Virus record (IMG/VR): IMGVR_UViG_3300036791_000873
Location: 1-40,920 of that record
Reading direction: 5' to 3' (one strand)
From: a virus
Length of the DNA stretch: 40,920 nucleotides
The notes beneath the pieces were generated by a model, which saw nothing but the letters and a program-made list of their open reading frames with translations, did not search any database and was not told where the DNA came from. The translations under genes were made by a program, and so were the position numbers. Positions 1-5,253 of this stretch are shown here, piece after piece (position 1 is the stretch's first letter; every line of letters starts with the position of its first letter).

Positions 1-119
1 ATGCAGCATAAATTATTTTTGCAAGATTGGCAAGTGCAAAAAGCACCCCCGCCCCATGCTACACTTTTTTATTGGAGACCCTATGCATTTCTCTGCTTTG
101 CTGTGTGTGATTGGGGCCC

Positions 120-208
120 CATCCGCGCTCGACTGGCGGGGCATCCGCGCTCGACTGGCGGGGCATCCGCGCTCGACCTGGCGGGGCCCATCCGCGCTCG
201 ACTGGCGG
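120..208. repeat. Tandem 22-23 bp repeat, four units
   Basis: Four head-to-tail units built on CATCCGCGCTCGACTGGCGG start at about 120, 142, 164 and 189. The third carries one extra C and the fourth is cut short. They lie in a non-coding stretch upstream of the first early promoter. Short frames through the repeat have no ribosome binding site and look fortuitous. Iterons of an origin or protein-binding repeats are possible; the sequence shows only the repetition. Confidence 0.85.
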
Positions 209-235
209 CGACTTCCAGGTTACTTTTTTAGAGTA

Positions 236-250
236 TGGGAACTGTCCCCA
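236..250. repeat. REP-like palindrome TGGGAACNGTCCCCA, copy 1
   Basis: A 15-bp near-palindrome whose two arms differ from a perfect match at one position each. It sits between the tandem repeats and the first early promoter. Related copies occur at 3772, 17199, 34799, 40265 and 40756, mostly at gene-block borders. Confidence 0.6.
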
Positions 251-260
251 AATTATTTCC

Positions 261-297
261 TTGACAGATTAGATGAGTTGCCTCATCTTAGTGTAGT
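261..297 (+). promoter_or_regulatory. Early promoter region with internal palindrome
   Basis: A perfect -35 hexamer TTGACA lies at 261-266. A 6-bp inverted repeat (GATGAG-TTGC-CTCATC, 272-287) follows and runs into a weak -10-like CTTAGT near 287-292. By alignment with the two promoter-like modules at 2321 and 2781, this -10 position keeps the same distance (about 22 bp) to the downstream leader hairpin. The -35 to -10 spacing is longer than ideal, so the exact -10 is uncertain. The palindrome could be an operator. Confidence 0.5.
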
Positions 298-308
298 CAA
301 TCAAACCC

Positions 309-322
309 GTGGCGGATGCCAC
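309..322 (+). promoter_or_regulatory. Early-gene leader hairpin, copy 1
   Basis: GTGGC-GGAT-GCCAC forms a perfect 5-bp hairpin with a 4-nt loop. The Shine-Dalgarno sequence GAAAGG and the ATG of the AAA+ gene follow directly. An ATG (316) begins in the loop and is in frame with the gene, so an extended N-terminus is possible. Same element at 1037, 1217, 2366 and 2823. Confidence 0.75.
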
Positions 323-336
323 TCGAAAGGCTCACA

Positions 337-948
337 ATGCTCCTCACTGAAAAATATCGTCCCCACTCCACATCTGATTTCGTAGGCTTAGATAAAGCCA
401 AACGGCTTTGCGCCAAACTAGCTGCAAACCCTTTTGATTCGGCTTGGATGTTTTGCGGAGCTTCTGGTACTGGTAAGACGACAATCGCGCTTGCATTGGC
501 GGAGGAGATGAGCGCGGAGCTTCATCATATCCCTTCTCAGGGTTGCACCGTCGCGGCCGTCGCGGAGCTCCGTCATAAGCTCGCCTACTGTCCCGCTATA
601 GGCCGCAAAGTTCACCTTGTTCTGATTGATGAGGCTGACCAGATGAGTCTCCCAGCCCAGCTCGCATTTCTCTCCATCCTAGATTCTACTAATAGGCCTC
701 AGCAAACTATCTTTATCTTTACCTGTAATGAGACAACCCGTTTCGAGGATCGTTTCCTATCGCGGGTTGTTTCGATTGACTTCAGTTCATACGGATTGGC
801 TAAAGATGCGGCCGCGCTTCTCTCCCGCGTCTGGGATGCTGAGGCTGGCGGAGCTGAAGCTCCGAACTTCGCGCGGATCGTAAAAGAGTCCAATAACAAT
901 ATCCGCGCGGCCTTGATGGAACTTCAAAAAGAGCTGATGCTTTCCTAG
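337..948 (+). CDS. AAA+ ATPase, clamp-loader small-subunit-like
   Basis: This 203-residue protein resembles the ATPase half of RFC small subunit/DnaX-type clamp loaders, which use ATP to open sliding clamps on DNA. It begins with LTEKYRP and a following DFVG box. Walker A is GASGTGKT (41-48), Walker B LVLIDEAD (94-101), sensor 1 TCNE (129-132), and LSRV (141-144) is where RFC proteins carry the SRC arginine finger. The C-terminal collar domain is missing, so it is much shorter than usual clamp loaders. ATG 337 is preferred over in-frame ATG 316 because GAAAGG lies six bases upstream. No sliding clamp or DNA polymerase is recognisable in the window, so it may recruit host replication proteins (inference). 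Confidence 0.85.
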   Translation: MLLTEKYRPHSTSDFVGLDKAKRLCAKLAANPFDSAWMFCGASGTGKTTIALALAEEMSAELHHIPSQGCTVAAVAELRHKLAYCPAIGRKVHLVLIDEADQMSLPAQLAFLSILDSTNRPQQTIFIFTCNETTRFEDRFLSRVVSIDFSSYGLAKDAAALLSRVWDAEAGGAEAPNFARIVKESNNNIRAALMELQKELMLS

Positions 949-1036
949 TCGAGACCCGCGCGGATCATGCGCGGATCTGGCGGAGAATGGTCTCCCGCCA
1001 CTGATGAGACAGACCACTCAATCAACCTTTAACCCG

Positions 1037-1050
1037 GTGGCGGATGCCAC
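1037..1050 (+). promoter_or_regulatory. Early-gene leader hairpin, copy 2
   Basis: GTGGC-GGAT-GCCAC hairpin followed by an AAGAGGA Shine-Dalgarno and GTG 1070. The gap 949-1036 before it holds GC-rich partial repeats (GCGCGGATC twice) and a GGCGG/CCGCC pair but no clear promoter. Confidence 0.7.
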
Positions 1051-1069
1051 GCGAAAAGAGGACTCGAAA

Positions 1070-1258
1070 GTGATTCAAGCTATTTATAAAGGAAACCAGC
1101 TTGATCGAATAGGTCAGATATGCAAGCTATTCCATGTTGGCTTTACTATCAGCCGTATTCGTTTTGATGATGGTTACGAAACCACTGCATGGAATAAACA
1201 TTTGTTTGCAACTTTAGTGGCGGATGCCACGCGAAAAGAGGATTCAAAGGTCGCATGA
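1070..1258 (+). CDS. Small early protein, unknown function
   Basis: A 62-residue protein starting at GTG 1070, eight bases behind the AAGAGGA of leader copy 2. No family recognised. Its last 14 codons run through leader copy 3, so the C-terminus (VADATRKEDSKVA) is simply the translation of the repeated leader; reading copy 2 in the same frame gives nearly the same peptide. It overlaps the next gene by ATGA, so the two are probably translationally coupled. An upstream in-frame ATG at 1004 exists but would run through the hairpin and lacks a ribosome binding site. Confidence 0.6.
   Translation: MIQAIYKGNQLDRIGQICKLFHVGFTISRIRFDDGYETTAWNKHLFATLVADATRKEDSKVA
1217..1230 (+). promoter_or_regulatory. 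Early-gene leader hairpin, copy 3
   Basis: GTGGC-GGAT-GCCAC hairpin inside the 3' end of the 1070-1258 gene, followed by AAGAGGA and AAAGG and then ATG 1255. It is the only copy embedded in a reading frame. Confidence 0.7.
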
Positions 1259-1674
1259 AAAAACAGACGACAATCTATTTCTCGCAGTGCGCCGGCTCCG
1301 TTGTGGAGCTGGCACCGGCCGGTTATTCGGTGCGGGGATTTGAAGCTCTCGCGCTGGGCTATCCTGGGCAAAAACAATTCGTTTGCAATTATGACGGCCG
1401 GCCGCGTCTTCGCGCGCGGGTCGAATCGGATTTGTACCATCGGCATCTTTACATCTCCGGCGTGTGTGAGTCCTGCGGCCGGGTTCACGCGGCGGATCGG
1501 GTGATTCTCTATAACGTTCCCACGGGCGGCGCATCGCCCTGCAATACGCTTTGCATGTTCGCCACTGGGCCTAATTGCGAGTGCAAATGCGGAGGTCGCA
1601 ATCATGGTGCCGGGGATCTGTGCGCCACGCAAACCATTGAACTTTTCCCGGATCTGATGGGGGTGGGGGCATGA
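1255..1674 (+). CDS. Cysteine-rich early phage protein
   Basis: A 139-residue protein with several likely zinc-binding knuckles: CESCGRVH near residues 71-78 and a C-terminal CNTLC ... CECKCGGRNHG block near 96-115. The CxCxCGGxNHG signature recurs in small phage proteins of unknown role. The start overlaps the previous stop (ATGA), and the stop overlaps the next start (ATGA), which places it in a coupled early cluster. Function not known; protein or nucleic acid binding through metal knuckles is inference. Confidence 0.75.
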   Translation: MKKQTTIYFSQCAGSVVELAPAGYSVRGFEALALGYPGQKQFVCNYDGRPRLRARVESDLYHRHLYISGVCESCGRVHAADRVILYNVPTGGASPCNTLCMFATGPNCECKCGGRNHGAGDLCATQTIELFPDLMGVGA

Positions 1675-2021
1675 GTGAATATACTGGTCCTTTTCCGCGC
1701 GGCCGTCACTCTCACAAGTGCTGCGAGTCCTGCCGGCATCGCAGTTTCCATTCTGTTGCCTGTTATAAGGCGCGATGCTCCAAAGGTCAGACTCCAGATA
1801 TTTGCGGGGTTTGTCGTAATCCGCTCGACGCGCGGATCCTGCCGACGTTGGAGTATGTACCGGCCGCGCGCGCGGTGGCGGCGTCTGAAGCTGCCGGCGC
1901 TGATCTGACGGCTCAACTCCTGGCGCCACTCGGTTCTATCACTGCGACGACTGGGGCGATGGAAACCCGGTCGCCGTTATTCCGCGAATCCGGTGCGAAC
2001 CCGCAAGGGTCACTCTTCTAA
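1671..2021 (+). CDS. Cysteine-rich small early protein
   Basis: A 116-residue protein whose N-terminal half carries CCESC, CYKARC and CGVC, enough for one or two zinc sites; the C-terminal half is alanine-rich and of low complexity. The start overlaps the preceding stop by ATGA. No family recognised. It follows another cysteine-rich gene, so the pair may work together, but nothing in the sequence shows how. Confidence 0.65.
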   Translation: MSEYTGPFPRGRHSHKCCESCRHRSFHSVACYKARCSKGQTPDICGVCRNPLDARILPTLEYVPAARAVAASEAAGADLTAQLLAPLGSITATTGAMETRSPLFRESGANPQGSLF

Positions 2022-2063
2022 ACCGCGCGGCCGGCGCGGTATCCGGCACCAAAGGAAATCTTA

Positions 2064-2258
2064 ATGACTAACAAATATCTGGCTTTACTCGAAAAATTCG
2101 AGGGTACTGCTGAATGGACGGCGCTGGGCCGTGGCCTCGCAATGGATTTTGATACTCCGGCCAAGATTCACATCAGCCGTTTTTGTGCGTTTGCCGGCAT
2201 CACCTTACGCGAATACGACTCGATGATGTTGACGCGCGCTGCTCGCAACTCCAACTAA
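2064..2258 (+). CDS. Small early protein, unknown
   Basis: A 64-residue protein with AAAGGA eight bases before its ATG. No recognised domain; charged and likely soluble. It is separated by 43 bp from the upstream gene and followed by a promoter-like module at 2321-2347. Confidence 0.6.
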   Translation: MTNKYLALLEKFEGTAEWTALGRGLAMDFDTPAKIHISRFCAFAGITLREYDSMMLTRAARNSN

Positions 2259-2320
2259 AACCGCATGGCCGGCGAACCTGGGGCGGATCGTCTCGGATGG
2301 CCGGCGCAAATAATCTTTAT

Positions 2321-2347
2321 GGCGGCATTATGCCGTCATGCTATAGT
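2321..2347 (+). promoter_or_regulatory. Promoter module A: palindrome plus extended -10
   Basis: A 7-bp stem (GGCGGCA-TTA-TGCCGTC, one G-T pair) at 2321-2337 is followed by TGC-TATAGT (2339-2347), a good extended -10 element. No convincing -35 is present. Module B at 2781-2807 is the same apart from the loop. The palindrome lies where RNA polymerase would sit, so an operator role is plausible. Confidence 0.6.
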
Positions 2348-2365
2348 CAATTCAAATCTAACCCC

Positions 2366-2379
2366 GTGGCGGATGCCAT
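2366..2379 (+). promoter_or_regulatory. Early-gene leader hairpin, copy 4
   Basis: GTGGC-GGAT-GCCAT, with one end pair weakened to a G-T wobble, followed by AAAAGGA and ATG 2400. Distance to the -10 of module A is about 18 bp. Confidence 0.7.
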
Positions 2380-2399
2380 ACAGAAAAGGACGATACAAA

Positions 2400-2774
2400 A
2401 TGGACGAACTGAAGTATTCAAACCCCAGGATGGCCGCAACAATCGAAAATTGGCCTCACGGTAGCAAGCGGGTTACGGCTCGCTTCGAGATAGAACAGAC
2501 TCCGCGCGGTGAGCGCGCGGTAAGGACGACGACAGGCGCGCCTAAAAAGCTCACCTTTGCGAAGCTCGCGCGGATCGTAGACGGTAGCGACGGCCGCACC
2601 TATATCGCGGAGTTCACCGGCTACGGCATGATTAGCATCATGCGGGGGGATATGAAGTACCAGCATGAAATCATCCACGATTCCAACCCGCGCTATAAGG
2701 AAGTTTTGGAGTTGTTCGCCCAGTGGACTCCAGAAACCGCTCGTATGCAGCGCGGCGGGACTTTCGGAACATAA
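2400..2774 (+). CDS. Early protein, unknown function
   Basis: A 124-residue protein starting nine bases after the AAAAGGA that follows leader copy 4. An in-frame ATG within the leader loop would add nine residues. It is basic in the middle, has no membrane segment and matches no family I can name. It has its own promoter-like module and leader, so it is probably an independent early transcription unit. Confidence 0.65.
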   Translation: MDELKYSNPRMAATIENWPHGSKRVTARFEIEQTPRGERAVRTTTGAPKKLTFAKLARIVDGSDGRTYIAEFTGYGMISIMRGDMKYQHEIIHDSNPRYKEVLELFAQWTPETARMQRGGTFGT

Positions 2775-2780
2775 TTCTAT

Positions 2781-2807
2781 GGCGGCATCCTGCCGTCATG
2801 CTATAGT
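2781..2807 (+). promoter_or_regulatory. Promoter module B: palindrome plus extended -10
   Basis: Near-identical copy of module A: GGCGGCA-TCC-TGCCGTC (2781-2797), then TGC-TATAGT (2799-2807). It follows the stop of the preceding gene by seven bases and leads into leader copy 5. Confidence 0.6.
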
Positions 2808-2822
2808 GGTCTTACTTCAACC

Positions 2823-2836
2823 GTGGCGGATGCCAC
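2823..2836 (+). promoter_or_regulatory. Early-gene leader hairpin, copy 5
   Basis: GTGGC-GGAT-GCCAC hairpin followed by GAAAGGA and ATG 2854. It is nearly identical to copy 1 over about 25 bases. Confidence 0.75.
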
Positions 2837-2853
2837 TCGAAAGGACTAACACA

Positions 2854-3048
2854 ATGCTCGATTCTTTCCTGATTCTCAACTCTCTCAACGATGCAATTCT
2901 CATTCTGGCCCAGGCCAAGCGCGCTACAGCTCTCGGAGCTGCGGCGGTTTGGGAAAAGGTCTCCCATGCAGAAAAGCATCTTAACTCGCAGGTGGGGGAG
3001 CTTTTGGCTCCTCCTCCTGCGGAGGAGGTTTTACCCAATGCAGCATAG
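2854..3048 (+). CDS. Small helical early protein
   Basis: A 64-residue, leucine- and alanine-rich, mostly helical protein behind leader copy 5 (GAAAGGA, eight bases before ATG). Not hydrophobic enough in one block to call a membrane helix with confidence. Its 3' end overlaps the next gene by 11 bp and contains that gene's GGAGGAGG ribosome binding site, so the two are coupled. No known family. Confidence 0.6.
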   Translation: MLDSFLILNSLNDAILILAQAKRATALGAAAVWEKVSHAEKHLNSQVGELLAPPPAEEVLPNAA

Positions 3049-3352
3049 ACGCGCTATTGAGCTTCTAACTGAAGCTGAGGTCTTCTTACCGGCCGTTGTG
3101 CCGGATCTGGCGCGCGGCGGGTTCATCGTCTTCTCCGCGATGCGGATCCTCGGCCGTGGCTCAACCATAGACGACGCGGTAAAAGATGCGCGGCGCAACA
3201 TTCCGCCCACTCCTGGCCGGCCGCGTTTTCAGGGTGACAAGTTCAACGTCATGCTGCGGGATGAAGTTGTTTGCGTCGCAAAGTCTCGAACCTACGCGGA
3301 GCGGATCGCCAACGCATTAAATTTATATAACCCAAACGAAAGAGGTCTTTAG
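3038..3352 (+). CDS. Small early protein, unknown
   Basis: A 104-residue protein started from ATG 3038, which follows a strong GGAGGAGG. The central segment with TIDDAVKDARRN and the later YAERIANALN resemble short 'DAVxDAR'-type phage proteins, but no function is assigned to them. It overlaps the upstream gene out of frame. Confidence 0.65.
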   Translation: MQHRRAIELLTEAEVFLPAVVPDLARGGFIVFSAMRILGRGSTIDDAVKDARRNIPPTPGRPRFQGDKFNVMLRDEVVCVAKSRTYAERIANALNLYNPNERGL

Positions 3353-3354
3353 AA

Positions 3355-3570
3355 ATGAACTGGAATGATCCTGTCGAAAGACTCGCGCTTATTGAATCGG
3401 TGGGGGTTGCGGAGTATAACCTTCGCCTCTCCAATCATCACGAATCTCTCGAATCCATTTATCCGGTCTGGACTCGGTTTGGCCAACTCTTCGCCGTCAA
3501 GGATACGAAGATGGCATTTTCAACGCAGGCTCAAGCACTGGCGCATCTCGCCTCCATCGGTGGCCGCTGA
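3355..3570 (+). CDS. Small early protein, unknown
   Basis: A 71-residue acidic protein with AAAGAGG upstream of its ATG, two bases after the preceding stop. Its stop overlaps the next ATG (TGATG). The C-terminus (TQAQALAHLASIG) is like the tail of many small phage proteins that carry a fragment of a repeated strand-helix fold; role unknown. Confidence 0.6.
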   Translation: MNWNDPVERLALIESVGVAEYNLRLSNHHESLESIYPVWTRFGQLFAVKDTKMAFSTQAQALAHLASIGGR

Positions 3571-3752
3571 TGCTCTTTCGCTTCTTCGTCGTCGCGTATG
3601 GTGTCGGGGTGATGCTGGGCTTTCTCGGTCTGGTGGAATGGCTGGTGGATCGCGCCGGCCGCGTCTGGATTCGGCATCTGGTGGCGGCTCTCCTGGCTTT
3701 CACGCTGGGCGCCGTCTTTTGGATTGCGAGTCGGCTGCGAACCTCACGCTAA
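3570..3752 (+). CDS. Small protein with two membrane helices
   Basis: A 60-residue protein with two hydrophobic stretches (about 4-26 and 35-53) separated by a short charged turn (VDRAGR), and a basic tail. It starts at TGATG with the upstream stop. It is the last gene of the plus early block and is followed by a terminator hairpin. A holin-like or superinfection-exclusion role is possible for this size and topology, but nothing specific supports either. Confidence 0.6.
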   Translation: MLFRFFVVAYGVGVMLGFLGLVEWLVDRAGRVWIRHLVAALLAFTLGAVFWIASRLRTSR

Positions 3753-3765
3753 TCACCCTCTAACC

Positions 3766-3799
3766 TGCCGCTGGGAACCGTCCCCAGCGGCATTTCTCT
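3766..3799 (+). terminator. Terminator of the early plus block, containing REP-like copy 2
   Basis: A perfect 10-bp stem (TGCCGCTGGG with CCCAGCGGCA, 7-nt loop) is followed on the plus strand by TTTCTCTG. REP-like palindrome copy 2 (3772-3786) forms its loop and upper stem. A second, weaker pair (TCCGCT with AGCGGA, about 3800-3828) lies near the end of the opposing minus operon and may serve it. Confidence 0.65.
3772..3786. repeat. REP-like palindrome, copy 2
   Basis: TGGGAACCGTCCCCA, embedded in the early terminator stem between the convergent plus and minus operons. Confidence 0.6.
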
Positions 3800-3820
3800 G
3801 TCCGCTGGGTACGTCCGGGC

Positions 3821-4042
3821 CTAGCGGAATCCTACAATCCAGCGTCGTACCTCTGTGGGGTTGCTAATCCATCCGGGCAACATCATGAAACCCACTCCCA
3901 TGCGGATCCCCACGTGGTTTTCCAGTTCTGGGTGTTTTCTGAGGTCACTCATCATCGACGTAAAAGCCTGGGCGGGATCGCCGGCGTCCAGATATTCGAG
4001 TGCGCGATTCTTGCACCATTCGAGATGTTCATCCTTGGTCAC
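3821..4042 (-). CDS. Conserved small phage protein (EHLEWCK type)
   Basis: A 73-residue protein opening with MTKDEHLEWCKNRALEYL and containing AFTSMMSDLRKHPE. This pattern is widespread as a conserved hypothetical in tailed phages and prophages, usually in the early or middle region. It starts at GTG 4042, overlapping the upstream stop as GTGA. It is the last gene of the minus-strand operon 7759-3821. Function unknown. Confidence 0.75.
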   Translation of the reverse strand: MTKDEHLEWCKNRALEYLDAGDPAQAFTSMMSDLRKHPELENHVGIRMGVGFMMLPGWISNPTEVRRWIVGFR

Positions 4043-4236
4043 TCGTCATAGCCTCGCGGCGTCTTCCATCTGCGCTGGCCGTCTTCCGCTGCCGGCGCCG
4101 GCGCTGGCGGCTTGCGCGTAGTGGCCTGGAGTAACAGGTGGTGAGGGCATAAGGCCTCGCCGGCGTCACATACTTTGTTACAGGGCGGCTTGTCTTCCCG
4201 TTCGCGGTAGCTGCATCCTACGGCTTCAGTGCTCAT
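4039..4236 (-). CDS. Small cysteine/proline-rich protein
   Basis: A 65-residue protein with CSYRERED, CNKVCDAGEALCPHH and a proline-alanine-rich tail. The C-x3-C-x6-C-P-H-H cluster could bind zinc. Both ends overlap neighbours by four bases (ATGA and GTGA), the main evidence that it is real. No family recognised. Confidence 0.55.
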   Translation of the reverse strand: MSTEAVGCSYREREDKPPCNKVCDAGEALCPHHLLLQATTRKPPAPAPAAEDGQRRWKTPRGYDE

Positions 4237-4586
4237 CGGATCGTCTCTCCATTATCGCGCTCCTTCTTCCTTCTGCTTGCTTTGCCCAGTTCCATCCCCA
4301 TGCGGAGCGCATCCTCCGGGCTGGGGTGGCTCCTGCCAAAGTACGGGTGTTCGGTGTCGAATAGCTCGAAGATCCTGTCGGCCTGGGCATGGGTGAGATA
4401 GCCAGTCGCATAGCCAATGTTAGATAACAGTACCTTCCTCATCTCCTCGAGGGGCTTGCTGTAGAGCTCGGCCATCTCTGCGGCCTCCTGCTCTACCAGG
4501 GCGCTCGCTTTCTCCCTTGTGTTAATCTCAGCATCGACAATCAAACCCATGATTTCGCTCATGCTCCGCATCGCAATTCGGCTCAC
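4233..4586 (-). CDS. Unknown phage protein
   Basis: A 117-residue charged, helical protein. GTG 4586 overlaps the upstream stop as GTGA; ATG codons at residues 6, 9 and 13 are alternatives. The C-terminal half contains HPSPEDALRMGMELGKA followed by a basic tail. No family recognised. It is coupled at both ends to neighbours. Confidence 0.6.
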   Translation of the reverse strand: MSRIAMRSMSEIMGLIVDAEINTREKASALVEQEAAEMAELYSKPLEEMRKVLLSNIGYATGYLTHAQADRIFELFDTEHPYFGRSHPSPEDALRMGMELGKASRRKKERDNGETIR

Positions 4587-4764
4587 TTTTTACCTGATAC
4601 TCGGCGTTCTGTTTGTCCTGGCCGGCGAATATCTTCGCTGGTTCGACGGCTTTCCGCTATGGGCGAAGGGAGCGGCGGCGGCGGCATTAGCTTTAGGGAT
4701 GGAGCATGGGCGGCGGCGAAGGCTACGGCGCAATTCGCCAGCCGGCCGCGATGCTCGTCTATGA
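4561..4764 (+). CDS. Antisense membrane-type ORF (uncertain)
   Basis: A 67-residue plus-strand frame opposite two minus genes. It reads like a true small membrane protein: a hydrophobic helix (LTFYLILGVLFVLAGEYL, about 8-25), a WFDGFPLW turn, an alanine-rich second segment and an arginine-rich tail. No clear ribosome binding site is present and it opposes operon transcription. It competes with the minus frame 4583-4774, whose composition is less protein-like. Either could be the real gene. Confidence 0.3.
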   Translation: MLRIAIRLTFYLILGVLFVLAGEYLRWFDGFPLWAKGAAAAALALGMEHGRRRRLRRNSPAGRDARL

Positions 4765-4774
4765 CGATCTTCAT
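4583..4774 (-). CDS. Small unknown protein (antisense ORF overlaps)
   Basis: A 63-residue frame beginning MKIVIDEHRGRLANC. ATG 4774 overlaps the upstream stop as ATGA, and its stop overlaps GTG 4586 as GTGA, which fits the coupling pattern of this operon. The C-terminal half (PPPPLPSPIAESRRT) has the look of antisense noise from the plus-strand membrane-type ORF 4561-4764. Uncertain. Confidence 0.45.
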   Translation of the reverse strand: MKIVIDEHRGRLANCAVAFAAAHAPSLKLMPPPPLPSPIAESRRTSEDIRRPGQTERRVSGKK

Positions 4775-5106
4775 TCCTTCGGCCTCCTGAACTGCTGTGC
4801 TTTGCTGCATGTTGCCCAGTGACTCACGGCCGCGCTCTCGTCATTCTCCATCGGGTTCATCGGCATAGTCCTGCCGTTGGGCGTGTCCCATAGTTCCATC
4901 GTCTCGCCGCATGGACAGGTCTTGGTAGCGATAAAGTCATAGCCGGCTTGCTTCAGCTCAAAGCGGGTCGCGGGGAAGGGCATCTTGTTAGCTCCATGGT
5001 GCTCCTGTTTGGGTGTGGAGCTGGTCGCGCGTCCCAGCTCCACTCCTGCGCGGCTTCCATATTGGTGTCTCTTATCCTCCGGCATCGGCTCAAGGCCTTC
5101 GGCCAT
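4771..5106 (-). CDS. Small zinc-binding phage protein
   Basis: Up to 111 residues. The C-terminal 70 residues hold the conserved part: FPATRFELKQAGYDF, a CPCG knuckle, WDTPNGRTMPMNP and a late HWATCSKA, together a plausible C-x-C...H-x3-C zinc site seen in small phage proteins of unknown role. ATG 5106 has no good ribosome binding site; ATG 4983 has GGAG eight bases upstream and starts just before the conserved part, so 4771-4983 (70 residues) is a strong alternative. Confidence 0.65.
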   Translation of the reverse strand: MAEGLEPMPEDKRHQYGSRAGVELGRATSSTPKQEHHGANKMPFPATRFELKQAGYDFIATKTCPCGETMELWDTPNGRTMPMNPMENDESAAVSHWATCSKAQQFRRPKE

Positions 5107-5175
5107 AGTTCGGAGATACGTTCTGGGATCGGCCTCGCCCTACAGCTCCGGGTTAGGCCGTCGCTGTAATCTCGT

Positions 5176-5253
5176 TCACTTATCCTCCGCCATCAGAAAG
5201 CTCAGGCATAAGAGGAATAGCCAAAAGATTCCTAGCCATATCCATGCGATCAT
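5176..5253 (-). CDS. 25-residue membrane mini-protein
   Basis: MIAWIWLGIFWLFLLCLSFL followed by MAEDK: a single, very hydrophobic tryptophan-rich membrane helix with a short charged tail. ATG overlaps the stop of the SMC-like gene as ATGA, matching every other junction of this operon. It is too short for usual gene callers. Possible small membrane effector; function unknown. Confidence 0.5.
   Translation of the reverse strand: MIAWIWLGIFWLFLLCLSFLMAEDK

Noticed and set aside
120-208. CRISPR-like repeat array
   Set aside because: Units are contiguous with no unique spacers.
1-385. Plus-strand ORFs through the tandem repeats
   Set aside because: Repetitive translation of the repeat, no ribosome binding site.
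1174-1929. Minus-strand 251-codon ORF opposite the cysteine-rich early genes
   Set aside because: Antisense of two coupled plus genes with ribosome binding sites; composition typical of GC-rich shadow frames.
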